Below are positions 19,341 through 29,239 of a stretch of DNA of 64,000 bases, one piece after another. Positions within the stretch are counted from its first letter, which is position 1, and each line of letters opens with the position of its first letter. The stretch comes from Gracilaria domingensis (lineage: Eukaryota; Rhodophyta; Florideophyceae; Gracilariales; Gracilariaceae). Position numbers and translations under genes: made by a program. The notes under the pieces are model-generated. The model had not been told where the DNA came from. It ran no database searches and saw only the letters and a program-made list of their open reading frames with translations. The stretch is from the NCBI GenBank assembly GCA_022539475.1, contig VCMS01000065.1:62001-126000 (forward strand). Reading direction: 5' to 3'.

Positions 19341-19447
19341 TAGCGGCTCGTTCGGAGGCAAGAACTGCTTCGTATTTATTCCACGTGTAAGTGCAGTAGG
19401 GACGCCGCAAAGGCAGCGAAAGGCGACGCGATGGAACGACGGAGCCG

Positions 19448-22400
19448 ATGCATCGGAGCGTCGACGACACGCGCCTATCGAAACAGCGCCCTCCCGCCAC
19501 GCGATCTGCGCCGCTGCGCGCAATGGGCGACGACGATGCCGCGCGCCGCTTCAAACGGAGCGCCGCCGCCAAGTACGCGCCGCTGGTGCAGCTGTCCGCC
19601 ACGCAGCACTGCGACGCCGCCGTGCGCACCGCCAGCAACCATCGCAACGTGCTCTCGTTACTGGCCGAGCAGCTCCCCAGCTCTAGTCGACCGCCGCTCA
19701 GGTTGCTTACGCCAGCACAGCTCAAGGAGACTTCGCCGCGATCGTTTGCTCGCGCGCTTTTGGATGGCGCTAGGGACGTGGATCGCGGACTTCCCGCCGT
19801 TGCCGACACATTGAAGGAGCGACTGGAGCAGCTCACTGTGGCAGGTAGACATGAGGGTTTCATACTACCCTTGCTGAACGTTGTGGCGGTGTGGGTCTGT
19901 GAACCGCAGATTACGGAGGCCGTTTCCGTGTCGTCTATGCGCGATGCGCCACTTGTGCTGCTCGTAGCACGACCCACCGCCCAGGACAGCGCCGCGTTGC
20001 AAACTGTGAAACAATCGCTCTCCTCACACCCAGCGCCCTTGCTCGTGCTGCGCTTAGGCCATGGGAAAGACACCCAACAAGCTGAGTCTCACGATTTGGA
20101 GCACTCTGTCGCAGCCGTTGCCGCTCAATTGGACTCAAGTGCGCGTGCGGTGCTCAATACGCAATTGAACGAAGCAGTCGCTGCTGCTGATAGCGCACGG
20201 AGAGCTGTACGATCATCATTTCGGTCGTGGTTCTCCACGTCGTCTACGTCGACGGCCATGTCCATGCCGGTTGGTGACGCCAAACCTCCGCCGACTGCAT
20301 CAATTGGTACAGCCTCTTCTTCTGTCACCGACGCGACACAGCTTGCCCCGAACACGCTTGCGGCTGCCACGCGACGTCTGGGGGATCTTGCGCTTATGGC
20401 GGGGCGATACACCGATGCGAGCGATGCGTACCGGATGTTGGCCTCTGAAGTGCGCACATTTTCGTCCGCTGCGGCTGTTCACCATGCTTCTGCGCTGGAA
20501 CTCAGTGCCATATCTCTCGCGTTGATTGATGGCAGTAATGCAGCCATCGGTTCGGCGTTAGAGTCGGCCGTCCTGAGGTATATGGATGCCAATCGTCCCG
20601 AACTTGCTGCACGGGCGGCCTTACGAGCAGTCGATTTTTGCCTTTCGGCTGGATATCCGGACAGTGCGGCTGGCGTTCTTGTCCGAGCAATTGCGAAGGT
20701 GCGACCGGGAGTATCGGATACGACGCCGCCGTTGGTGGATGCCGTGTTAGCCGTACTATGTGCTGCCTGTTCCGATGCGTTTGCGCGTCTGAAACATCCG
20801 CGTCGAGCCTCGCGATTTGCGTTCTTTGCGGCCATTCGCTTTGCAAAGTTGAGGTACTTTGCTGCAGCCGCTGCGGCCGCCGAGGCGATTGACGGATCCG
20901 CCCTGCAACGCGAAGCTGTTCGACATCATGTGCAGTACTGGATGGGGGAGGCTGCTTTATCTCAAGGTAATCCTGTTTCGGCGGTTCGACATTTCTCCTC
21001 AGTGCTGGTGGAGGCGAAGAATTCGGCTCAACCTAATGCGGTAGAGATACACGCTTCCGTTGTGCGTGCGTTTTTGCGAGCGTTGAAGATTGGCGCTGTC
21101 CCGAAATTGGCTACGCGATGGGACTCTGGTGTTGCTTATCCGCTTCTGGATACGGCTTTTTCGTTCGTTCGCACGCATGATATGGCTGATTGTGATAGAG
21201 AGTGGTATGCTCTCGAGGATGAGGTGTTGGAAGACGCCGAGTTCTTTGAAAAGCTTGCGAGTGGTGATGGGCGTTTGAAAAGAGAACGGCGTATTGAGGC
21301 GCTTATTTCTGAGCTTCGCCATGCGAAGCGAAGCGGTCAAAATGATCCCGGTGGCTCACTTGAAATGAAGATTAGACGAATGAGAGACTTGGCGAACGCC
21401 AGAAAACGACGGAGAAGGGCCGCTTCTTTGCTTGAGCGCGGGGCAGTTCTGGGCGAGGCGGTTCTTCTTCATACGCGATTAAGAAACCCTTTGCAGTTTC
21501 CTGTGTTTATCCGTTCAATGTCGGCGGTTGTTTCGCTTGATGGCAAATGTTACTCTTTGTTTGATAAGAGTAATGATGAAGCTGAGAGTGAACCTCCGCC
21601 CGTGCGGCTTTTCGAGGCGCCTTCCTTTACGATTGCTCCGAACTCGGAAGAGAGCGTTCTGCTGAAGATCACCGGACAAAAGGCGGGTGTGTTGCAGTGC
21701 ATCGGAGTTTGCTGGACGTTTGCTATTGGCACGAGCGCTACTTTTGTACCAGACTCCTCCACGGTGTTCGCACCAGGTTTTGCTCTTTTACATCGCCATG
21801 GTCGCAGACTTAATGACACTAGACATCAGCGCGCAAGTGATGTACCTCTTTACGAGGAGGACAACTCGTTAACTGTGACTATTGCTCCATTGGCCCCCAA
21901 GCTGAAGACCACATTGCTTCTTCCACACTTTCCGTTGGTTTCCCAGGAAAGCTTAGACCCCACTCTCATCATGCGCGCTGGGGAGGTGAGAAAGGGTCAC
22001 CTAGAACTGAAGAATGAAGGTACAGTAGCCTTAGAAAGCATTGTCTTCCGTGTCGGTACACCCCAAACCATGTTCTTGGGCATCGAACCCGAAGTTGAGC
22101 AAGATGGTGATGACAAGCGCGTGTTTGCCGTCGGGATGAAGGAACAGAAGGCTGAACAGAGCGAAGTTGTCGCGGCGGGCAGAGTAACCCTACGTCTTGC
22201 CCCGGGGCACAAAACGCGTGTACCTCTGTGGATCAGAGCGGCGGTGTCCAACACAGTGTTTGCGCAACGCTCCTCTCTTAGCGAGAACATCAAAGTGCAA
22301 AGAACTGGCAATCGAAACGAGGATCGGGGAGAAAGTGGACCGCCATTGCGCGACGTTAAGCTTGCTATAGCATATGGAACAGGTAGGCTCCGAATGTGCC

Positions 22401-24106
22401 GTGTTTCTATGCGATTTAGAGTTCACCCAAGCGTTATGGTGTCCCCTAGATTCTTGAGAGAAGCTGACCTAAGCTCCATCTCACCTGGTGCTTCGAACAA
22501 GATTGGATGCTTGTTTGGTGTCGAGGTTGAGCATGCAGGGCCTTCTGAAATGGAGAGCGTGGACTTTGACATCACCAAGCTTACGGTCACATCGAAACAT
22601 GGATGGAAACCAATGACACTGCCTGCCCCAGCTGTTCCGATGGCAATCAAGCGCGGCGATATGCGCCCTTCCGCCCACACACTTCGCATCAATGAAACTG
22701 CAACTTTTTTCGTGTTCTTGGTCCGTGATCGTAGTGTGAAAGACGGCTGTGAAGTGAATGATAAGGAAGATGGACATTCTGTTTCACCTCACATGTGGGA
22801 AACGCATGTTGCCGATTTGGAACACAATTCCAATATGAAGAACCAAGATAAGGCTTTTGACACAGTAAGGAACATAACCGTGGAGCCGGAAATGGTTGAG
22901 AAGTTTGGGAACCAAGATGGTGATAGGTGGGATAGGAAGGCTGTCACACATTTTGTTGTCTGTTCCAAGCACCACTCGCACATTCATCGACATGGAAAGG
23001 GACACGATCGTCCCGATCGGGTGTACGTGACTGTGGGCTGGCGGACGAACGAAGAGAACGAAGGGGACATTCAGATTCCATCCATTGATCCTCTTAAATG
23101 GATGAAAGAGACTAAGATTCAAGAACACGGGAACGAGTCTGTGACAGCTTCACAGGATGATGTTCCACGAGTGAATCCGAACTTAATGCAAGACGTTGTT
23201 GAGGGCATTGGGGCTTTGCGTGTCGATGACTACGAGAAGAATCCTGTGCAAGTGCGTGTTTCGCACCCTGAAAAAGTTAAGCATGACTTCTTTCGACGCA
23301 CAAATCAAGATGAGCTGGGTTTAGTCAGCGAGCAGAGTTCCCTAGTCGCGTACCCCGCTGTCGTTCCTGTTGATGTGCTGGTCAAAAACGTTTCCAACGG
23401 AGTTTTGGATGTTGCATTTGCTGCTCCTACGGAAGGTGGTGTGGCTGATGGGGAACGTGGGCGGTACTGGACGGGTGATGCATCAATGTCGCTGAGATCA
23501 ATCGCTCCGGGGGCGGAACGGACAATATGCCTCACAGCAGTTTTGATTAGTCCTGGACAGTACAATATGTGCAGGTTCACTATGCTATATCAAACAAGCA
23601 GTTTTGTTCCCAACAGAAGAAGGCAACATATTTCCGTCAGTCCCTCTTACATGACAGTTGAAGCTGTAGGAGAGTACAAGTTGTGCGAAGATGATACAGC
23701 AGAAGAGCAACACGAGACTGCTCCGTTGCGACGCAGCTCAAGAAGGATAAGCACGGGGCCAAGTGGAATGTCCGTGAGCCATAGCAACCCGAAGAGACTG
23801 AGTGCAGGACCAAGCGAAGATACAACAACAGGCAGTAAGCATTCTGAAGAAGACAAGACGTTGGCCCATGGTAGTAGAACAAAGAACGATGAGGTTGACC
23901 TCAATCTTAGAAAACGAGGTGCAGATGCCGAAGCATCTAGAGCTTCGGAACGGTCAGGTAGAGGCCGCCAGCGAGAATCGGCGCTCCGAGACATCTCACC
24001 GGCAAGATCGGGCAGAGGGACAAGTCGGGAAGGGAAATCAGCGCAATTGCTTTCAGAGCTTAAGAATGACGCCTTTTGGAACGATGCAGACACGGATGAA
24101 GACTGA
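19448..24106 (+). CDS. TRAPP complex subunit TRAPPC8 / Trs85-like
   Basis: 1552 residues without introns. The order of conserved blocks follows TRAPPC8. A basic RSSFRSWFS segment is followed by a TPR-like helical region beginning RRLGDLALMAGRYTDASDAY. Next come repeated Ig-like beta domains with RLRNPLQFPVFIRSMSAVV, LKITGQKAGVLQCIGVCWTF and LPHFPL...MRAGEVRKGHLELKN, and a PGHKTRVPLWIRAA block. It ends in a C-terminal beta domain (PVDVLVKNVSNGVLDV, SPGQYNM) and a disordered tail of about 150 residues. In yeast and animals this subunit defines TRAPPIII, the Rab1/Ypt1 exchange complex in early secretion and autophagy. An alternative start at 19523 (MGDDD...) has a better sequence context. TRAPPC9/Trs120 was considered but fits less well. 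Confidence 0.78.
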   Translation: MHRSVDDTRLSKQRPPATRSAPLRAMGDDDAARRFKRSAAAKYAPLVQLSATQHCDAAVRTASNHRNVLSLLAEQLPSSSRPPLRLLTPAQLKETSPRSFARALLDGARDVDRGLPAVADTLKERLEQLTVAGRHEGFILPLLNVVAVWVCEPQITEAVSVSSMRDAPLVLLVARPTAQDSAALQTVKQSLSSHPAPLLVLRLGHGKDTQQAESHDLEHSVAAVAAQLDSSARAVLNTQLNEAVAAADSARRAVRSSFRSWFSTSSTSTAMSMPVGDAKPPPTASIGTASSSVTDATQLAPNTLAAATRRLGDLALMAGRYTDASDAYRMLASEVRTFSSAAAVHHASALELSAISLALIDGSNAAIGSALESAVLRYMDANRPELAARAALRAVDFCLSAGYPDSAAGVLVRAIAKVRPGVSDTTPPLVDAVLAVLCAACSDAFARLKHPRRASRFAFFAAIRFAKLRYFAAAAAAAEAIDGSALQREAVRHHVQYWMGEAALSQGNPVSAVRHFSSVLVEAKNSAQPNAVEIHASVVRAFLRALKIGAVPKLATRWDSGVAYPLLDTAFSFVRTHDMADCDREWYALEDEVLEDAEFFEKLASGDGRLKRERRIEALISELRHAKRSGQNDPGGSLEMKIRRMRDLANARKRRRRAASLLERGAVLGEAVLLHTRLRNPLQFPVFIRSMSAVVSLDGKCYSLFDKSNDEAESEPPPVRLFEAPSFTIAPNSEESVLLKITGQKAGVLQCIGVCWTFAIGTSATFVPDSSTVFAPGFALLHRHGRRLNDTRHQRASDVPLYEEDNSLTVTIAPLAPKLKTTLLLPHFPLVSQESLDPTLIMRAGEVRKGHLELKNEGTVALESIVFRVGTPQTMFLGIEPEVEQDGDDKRVFAVGMKEQKAEQSEVVAAGRVTLRLAPGHKTRVPLWIRAAVSNTVFAQRSSLSENIKVQRTGNRNEDRGESGPPLRDVKLAIAYGTGRLRMCRVSMRFRVHPSVMVSPRFLREADLSSISPGASNKIGCLFGVEVEHAGPSEMESVDFDITKLTVTSKHGWKPMTLPAPAVPMAIKRGDMRPSAHTLRINETATFFVFLVRDRSVKDGCEVNDKEDGHSVSPHMWETHVADLEHNSNMKNQDKAFDTVRNITVEPEMVEKFGNQDGDRWDRKAVTHFVVCSKHHSHIHRHGKGHDRPDRVYVTVGWRTNEENEGDIQIPSIDPLKWMKETKIQEHGNESVTASQDDVPRVNPNLMQDVVEGIGALRVDDYEKNPVQVRVSHPEKVKHDFFRRTNQDELGLVSEQSSLVAYPAVVPVDVLVKNVSNGVLDVAFAAPTEGGVADGERGRYWTGDASMSLRSIAPGAERTICLTAVLISPGQYNMCRFTMLYQTSSFVPNRRRQHISVSPSYMTVEAVGEYKLCEDDTAEEQHETAPLRRSSRRISTGPSGMSVSHSNPKRLSAGPSEDTTTGSKHSEEDKTLAHGSRTKNDEVDLNLRKRGADAEASRASERSGRGRQRESALRDISPARSGRGTSREGKSAQLLSELKNDAFWNDADTDED

Positions 24107-24447
24107 CCAAACTTGTGTGAGAGGGGTGCGGTGGGGTGTAGGGGTGGCGAAATTTGTACATGTATGGTGTTTCTAACTAAGCGCAGTATCGTATATCTTG
24201 TATATCTATTAATTCAGACGATAGCTAGATGTAAATCATTTACCTTCGGTGCAAAAATGCCGTTCTCATGTAGAGCTGTTTTCGCAACTCTTTCTGAACG
24301 ATGGAAGTCTTATGTGCGAAATTGTTGAGAATACATATGACGAGCCAAATGCACGTCCCGCAAGTTCACGGCAAAATGATTATCGCACTAGAAAGTTACA
24401 CGGTCAAGCTTACGTTTGCAGACCAACGCTGCGCGTTCGCAGCTTGG
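24107..24447. other. Convergent 3' region
   Basis: Spacer between the convergent TRAPPC8-like and elongase genes; no gene is seen. Confidence 0.5.
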
Positions 24448-25296
24448 TCATTGGCTCTTTCTCGACTCGGATGTGTTTCCGCTCTTCGCAGTGGACTTGT
24501 ATGACTTGGAGTAAAAGCGCAAAAACAATATGAGGTAAGAAAGATTGGTTGCTCCTGTGACAAGAAGGCCGGGCAAGCCAGTACAGCCTCCCAACGTGAT
24601 GTAACTCCATGTGAAAGGAATCAACGATGCAAAGCTGGTGAGAAATTGAATGATTTGCGTAAGAGTGATGAGACGTTTGAAAGGCATTTTCACGCCAGCA
24701 AGACTGAAGGCAAAATAAGTATACATGATCACATGAACAAAAGTATTAAACCACAGCCCATATACACCGATTGTTACACCGTACTCCAGCCATCCCCATA
24801 CAGACAATAATACGGTGGAATGATGCCACACATGAAGCACGGAGAGCGGTTTGTTTCGTAGCACCAAGATGAAGGTATCGAGCAGTTCGTAAAACTTGCT
24901 GAGATAGAACAGGTAAAATGTTGCAATAAACGGTGCCGGAAGGGCGGTCTGCGCGGGCGTGCACACGGTTGCTCTCCATGTCTGAGCATCTAAAACCGCC
25001 AAGATGGCTCGAGAAACTTGAACATTCATGAAAGCGGATGCAACGGCCAGAATGAGATTATGCACAATGGCCACATTTCTGACAAACGAAGAGTCGCGAA
25101 GGGCGAAACTCTGCGCATGGACAACTCCTAAAAGGACAAGATACAGTGCAATGGCGATCAAAACCAGTCGCAAATCGGACAGAAGTGGGGCGGAGGCGGG
25201 GGAGGCAGAACCAATTAGACGCGTTACGAAGGCGAAGATGGAGGTGGTTCCGCTTGTGGCACTTGTCCACCCAGCCTCGAAAGCGCGGTTGATCAT
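24448..25296 (-). CDS. ELO-family very-long-chain fatty acid elongase (3-ketoacyl-CoA synthase)
   Basis: 282 residues from the first ATG. About seven hydrophobic segments. The ELO signature is complete: FYLSKFYELLDTFILVLR before the histidine box HVWHH (residues 155-159), then NTFVHVIMYTYF. ELO proteins condense malonyl-CoA with acyl-CoA in the ER. Products may be very-long-chain acids for sphingolipids or long-chain polyunsaturated acids; the sequence alone does not say which. The C-terminus (FYSKSYKSTAKSGNTSESRK) is basic and may carry ER-retention information. Confidence 0.93.
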   Translation of the reverse strand: MINRAFEAGWTSATSGTTSIFAFVTRLIGSASPASAPLLSDLRLVLIAIALYLVLLGVVHAQSFALRDSSFVRNVAIVHNLILAVASAFMNVQVSRAILAVLDAQTWRATVCTPAQTALPAPFIATFYLFYLSKFYELLDTFILVLRNKPLSVLHVWHHSTVLLSVWGWLEYGVTIGVYGLWFNTFVHVIMYTYFAFSLAGVKMPFKRLITLTQIIQFLTSFASLIPFTWSYITLGGCTGLPGLLVTGATNLSYLILFLRFYSKSYKSTAKSGNTSESRKSQ

Positions 25297-25851
25297 ATTC
25301 AGCAACAAGATGCGATGATTCGAGGCTCGAGAGGTAGCCCTCTACTAGTGGTGAGGCCCTACGCACCGCAGAGCAGCTTGTGTTTATCCGCAAAGGGGGA
25401 GGAGCTGCACGGGTGTGGATGGACATGTTGCCGATCTCCTGGCAGGAGCTTTGTCCCGCAAAATGAAATATGATCATTCTGCATTGACGAGAAACATTAG
25501 ACATGATGATTTGGTGTTAGCGTGCTTGCGTATGATGTGTGAGCGTGCTGCACTGCGGCGGAGCATGTACGAAATGTCATGTGAGGGCGTAAGAGGGCTC
25601 CCTTTCGAGGCCAGCGCTACAAGGGTATAAGGATACCACCTTGGGACAGAGCGCCATTCCGCACCGATGACGGAGAGACAAATGTGATTTTCTTGGACGC
25701 TGACAGGGGGGCTTGTGTGAGTCACAGATGTGACGACGATGAGACGAAAATAAACATTTACATCAAGCGCGCAAAGGTGGTGGTGGTTATTCTCTACATA
25801 TAAGCGCGAACTTGTGTGTGTGTGTGTGTGTGTGTGTGTAAACGAGTGGAG
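25297..25851. other. Intergenic with (TG)n microsatellite at 25813-25839
   Basis: Upstream of the elongase and downstream of the transporter. It carries a run of about 13 TG units at 25813-25839. No gene is seen. A weak sense-strand C-rich stretch lies near 25391-25397, before the elongase. Confidence 0.6.
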
Positions 25852-26976
25852 TCACTCCGAGCTGCGCGTAGCCTTTCGCCACAGCTTGAAAAACAAGGCA
25901 AGGAAAACCATGATGGCGCCGGTCCATTGCATGACGGTGAGGCCGTGCTTGAAGATAATGTCGCTGGCCAACACGGAGCAAAACTGTCTTGTGGTCATGA
26001 TGCCGGCATAAAGCAAGGCGCCAAAGGCCTGAATGGTGTACGTAATGGCAAACTGCCCCGCCACGGCCGACAAGGACAAGGTGCATATGTCAGGTAGGAT
26101 GGAGGGGAACAAAGTTATGAAGCGAATGGATTGCCACAGGCCGCCTCTGAGCGTGAGGGCGATGATGGACACGCAGGCGGACGAGAGGTTGATGTAGAGC
26201 ATCTGGTTGTACACGGACATGTGATACTTTTCGAACAGATACTCTTGGTGCGTGGAGGTGATGGCGTCAAACAGCAGGTAGCAGAGCATGAGCACAAAGC
26301 CGAACGGGGTGTCGGCGTCTGCGGAGGAGGAGTGGTTTGCAGACACATTGCCGGAGGAGATCATGGTGGCGCAGCCGGCCAGCACGACGGCCACGACGGC
26401 AAAGTCCTCGTAGGTGTACTGGCGGCCCGACCTGAACTTGAGAATGAGCATGACGGGCAGCATCTTGGCGCACTTTCCAATGGTGACGGTCGGAAAGGTC
26501 AACCACTTGAGCGCCTCGTACTGGCACGAGGTGGCAATGACGTTGGACACGGAGACGGAGAGGTAGTCGGTGAGCGGGGCGGCGGCGCTGAGGTGCGACG
26601 ACTCGCCGCGCACGACGATGAGCACGACGGCGAGCACGGCGGCCAGCATGCGGTTGGCCAGCACCAGGAAGAGCGAGTGCGAGAAGAAGGCGGTGGAGGA
26701 GGAGGTGGGCGACGAGTAGGGGCGCGTCATGATGCGCTCCTGCAGCAGCGAGTAGATCATGAGGCTCATCATGACGCACAGCGCGCACGCGGCGGCGTGC
26801 GCGACGGTGGCCGGCGCCGGGCGCGGCGCGCGGCGCTTGGAGAGCGACGGCGACTGCGCCAGGTCGGCGGCGTCGGGCTTGGGGTCGGGCGCGTCGGCGG
26901 CGGCGCGCGGCGCGTCGGGCGCGTCGGGCGGCGGCAGGCGGCCGTCGTGGCGGCGCGCCAGCTGCGCGGCGGTCAT
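25852..26976 (-). CDS. PAPS transporter-like nucleotide-sugar transporter (SLC35B2/PAPST1 type)
   Basis: 374 residues, about ten membrane segments after a 60-residue hydrophilic Ala/Pro/Asp-rich N-terminus. It closely follows animal PAPST1: LLQERIMTRPYSS, FLVLANRMLA, SNVIATSCQYEALKWLTFPT, KMLPVMLILKFRSGRQYT, LCYLLFDAITSTHQEYLFEK, and FGALLYAGIMTTRQF near the end. This family carries 3'-phosphoadenosine 5'-phosphosulfate into the Golgi for sulfation, which fits an organism making sulfated cell-wall polysaccharides. A UDP-galactose transporter (SLC35B1) is the main alternative, but the QERIMT and CQYEALK blocks favour PAPST1. Long C-runs on the sense strand lie just upstream (26985-27115). Confidence 0.85.
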   Translation of the reverse strand: MTAAQLARRHDGRLPPPDAPDAPRAAADAPDPKPDAADLAQSPSLSKRRAPRPAPATVAHAAACALCVMMSLMIYSLLQERIMTRPYSSPTSSSTAFFSHSLFLVLANRMLAAVLAVVLIVVRGESSHLSAAAPLTDYLSVSVSNVIATSCQYEALKWLTFPTVTIGKCAKMLPVMLILKFRSGRQYTYEDFAVVAVVLAGCATMISSGNVSANHSSSADADTPFGFVLMLCYLLFDAITSTHQEYLFEKYHMSVYNQMLYINLSSACVSIIALTLRGGLWQSIRFITLFPSILPDICTLSLSAVAGQFAITYTIQAFGALLYAGIMTTRQFCSVLASDIIFKHGLTVMQWTGAIMVFLALFFKLWRKATRSSE

Positions 26977-27368
26977 GGCGAGGGGGGGAGGGGGGGGGGC
27001 GCGGCGCTGACAGTGGCGCAGGCGCGGCGAGGCGGCGCGCGGCGGCGAGGCGGGGGGGGGGGGGGGGGGGGGGGCGGGCGGCGGCGGCGGCGGCGGCGGC
27101 GGGGGGGGGACGCGGGCGAGGAGGGAGGGGGGCGTGCGCGCGGCGGCGGCGGCGCATGGCGCGCGCGCGGGCGGGGGGGGGGTGGCGAGAAGGGGGGAGG
27201 TGGTGTGGTGCGGTTGGTGGCGGGGTGGGGGTGTGGTGGGCGCGGTGAACGGCGCTGCGGCGCGGCGCGGCGCGGCGCGGCGCGGCGCGCGGAGGTGGGG
27301 CGAGGTATTACAGTGTTACACAGCGTACAGCTGGGCGCGCAGGCGGAAGCGCGGCGCGGCGCGGCGCT
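26977..27368. other. Very GC-rich spacer with G-runs and a GCGGC repeat
   Basis: It holds a G-run of about 25 bases near 27051-27076, a GGC run, and about six GCGGC units near 27255-27290. It is the upstream region of the transporter and the 3' side of the next minus-strand gene. No separate gene is seen. Confidence 0.5.
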
Positions 27369-27815
27369 TTACAGCGGGGCGCTGACAGCGCGCGCGCCGG
27401 CGGGCGCGGCGGCGCGGCGCGCGCCCTCCTGGCGGAGGCGCGACGCGCGCAGGCGGTCGTTGATGCGCTGGTAGGTGCGGCACTGCGCGCGGTCCGGGCA
27501 GGCGCCGCGGCAGTGCGGGCACAGCCAGCGCGCGCGCAGCGGCAGCGCGTCCTCGAAGCGCCCGTAGCCGTAGCGCGCGAAGCACTTCTCGCACACCACC
27601 TTGCGGCACGTGCCCGCCGCGATGCGCGCGCACACCGCCAGCCGCACGTTCTTGGGCGTGCGCGAGCACACGTGGCAGAAGCGCGACGGCACCGGCTTGT
27701 CGAACTTGGCCGCGCGCCGCTTCTTCTTCGGCCGCGTGCGCAGCAGCTCCGCGTCCGACGCGTCCAGCGCCGCGCCCGCGTCCGCCAGCCGCCGCTTGCC
27801 TGCCCCTTCCGCGCT

Positions 27816-27862
<47 letters not shown>

Positions 27863-29239
27863 TGCCGCCGCCGCCGCTGCCGCGCCGCCGCCGCCGCCGC
27901 CGCGCCGTCGCGCCCGCGGGCGCCGCCGCCGCGGGCGCCGGCAGCGGCGCCGCCGCCGCCGCCGCCCGCCGCCGCGCCCGCGCCCGCCGGCCGTCAGCGC
28001 CCACGCCGGCGGCACGCCCCACATCGCCGCGTCGTCCGCGCCGCCCGCCGCCGCCGCCGCCGCCGCCCCCGAGCCCAGCTCGTCCTCCAGCTGCACCATG
28101 GCGTGCAGCCGCGCGTTGGAGTCGCCCACGTCCAGCAGCTCCAGCATGCTGTCGTCGGCCGCGCGCTTGCGCTCGTACTCCTGCACCAGCAGCAGCGCGT
28201 CGCCGCGCAGCAGCTCGTCGCCGCCGCCGTCCGAGATGCGCACAAACCCGCACAGCGCCTGCCTGCCGCCGCCGCGCTCGTCGTCGCGCTCGGAGCTCGA
28301 CAGCGCCAGCAGCGCGTCCACGTCCTCGCCCTCCGTCGCCGCGCCGCCGTCAAACCGCCACCCGCGCTCCAGCAGCTGCGACAGCTTGCGCTGCGCCGCC
28401 TCGTCGTGCTCCGCGCCGTGCGCGCGCCACAGCTGCTCCACGTCCAGCGCGCCGCACCACTTTTTGAGCTCGTCGCGACTGGCGCCCGTGCGCGTCGCGT
28501 TCACCACCGCCGCGCTCTCGCCCGCGCTCAGCGGCTGCTGCGAGTAGATGTACGACATCAGCTCGCACACGTCCTGCTTGTCGGGGTTCAGCACCGCCCC
28601 GCTGTGCGCGTCGCCATCGTGCGAACCGCTGCCGTCGACGTCAGCCGCCGCGCTGATTGGCGCCTCCTCGCGCTGCCTGTTTGACACGTCGTCGTCCTTC
28701 TTCTGTGCGCTTACCGCCTCAGTGATCGGCGCATCCAGTAGTAGACGCGCCATCCCGTTCTCGTCGTCGAGCTCACCGTATGCGTTGTCGCCGCCGCACC
28801 CGATCAAGTCCTCCTTCAGTAGCATCGCGTTGTCATCCAGCACCGCATCGCATGCGGTCGCCACCACGTCATTGTCGCCGCCCAGCGAGGTAGCCTTGCA
28901 GCTCAGCATGTCCTCCACGGACGGGATCGTGTCCTCGCGCTCGCCATCTTCTTCCGTGCCTTGCGCAAACTCATCCAGATTCACCGCCGGCAGCATGGCG
29001 TGCTCGTCGTCACTGTCCAGCGCGATGGTCAGCGTCGCAGATCCGGGTGTGCATGAGCTTGAGTCGCCGTTCACAAGTTTGTCAATGTCGGCCACGTCAA
29101 AATCGCAAGCTTCCTTTCCGTCTGTGGCCTGCAGGCTGGGCAACGGCGACAGCCCGCCGTTGCTTCCAAGGTTGATATAATGAAACGAGTTTAGCTCATC
29201 GCGACCACTAGTGCCCAGGTTTAAAGCTTCAGTCATCAT
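27369..29239 (-). CDS. CDCA7-type zinc-finger protein (zf-4CXXC_R1), frame change in a GC repeat
   Basis: The N-terminal part (from 29239, MMTEALNLG) is acidic and disordered, about 410 residues. The C-terminal part, in another frame, ends at 27369. It carries a basic KKKRRAAKF segment and a CXXC zinc domain: FCHVCSRTPKN, TCRKVVCEKCFARYGYGRFE, WLCPHCRGACPDRAQCRTY. This is the zf-4CXXC_R1 pattern of CDCA7, which in animals and plants works with the HELLS/DDM1 remodeller in DNA methylation. The two frames overlap in a (GCC)n tract at about 27815-28000. An intron there is not obvious, so a length error in the assembled repeat is the likelier cause, and the exact protein is uncertain. A sense C-rich tract lies about 120 bp upstream. 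Confidence 0.65.
27814..27868. repeat. (GCC)n trinucleotide run
   Basis: About 17 near-uninterrupted GCC units inside the zinc-finger gene, in the overlap of its two reading frames. It encodes Gly or Ala runs depending on frame. Confidence 0.85.

Noticed and set aside
26131-27474. A 447-codon plus-strand frame opposite the PAPS transporter
   Set aside because: Antisense shadow, Gly/His/Arg biased, no start context or domain.
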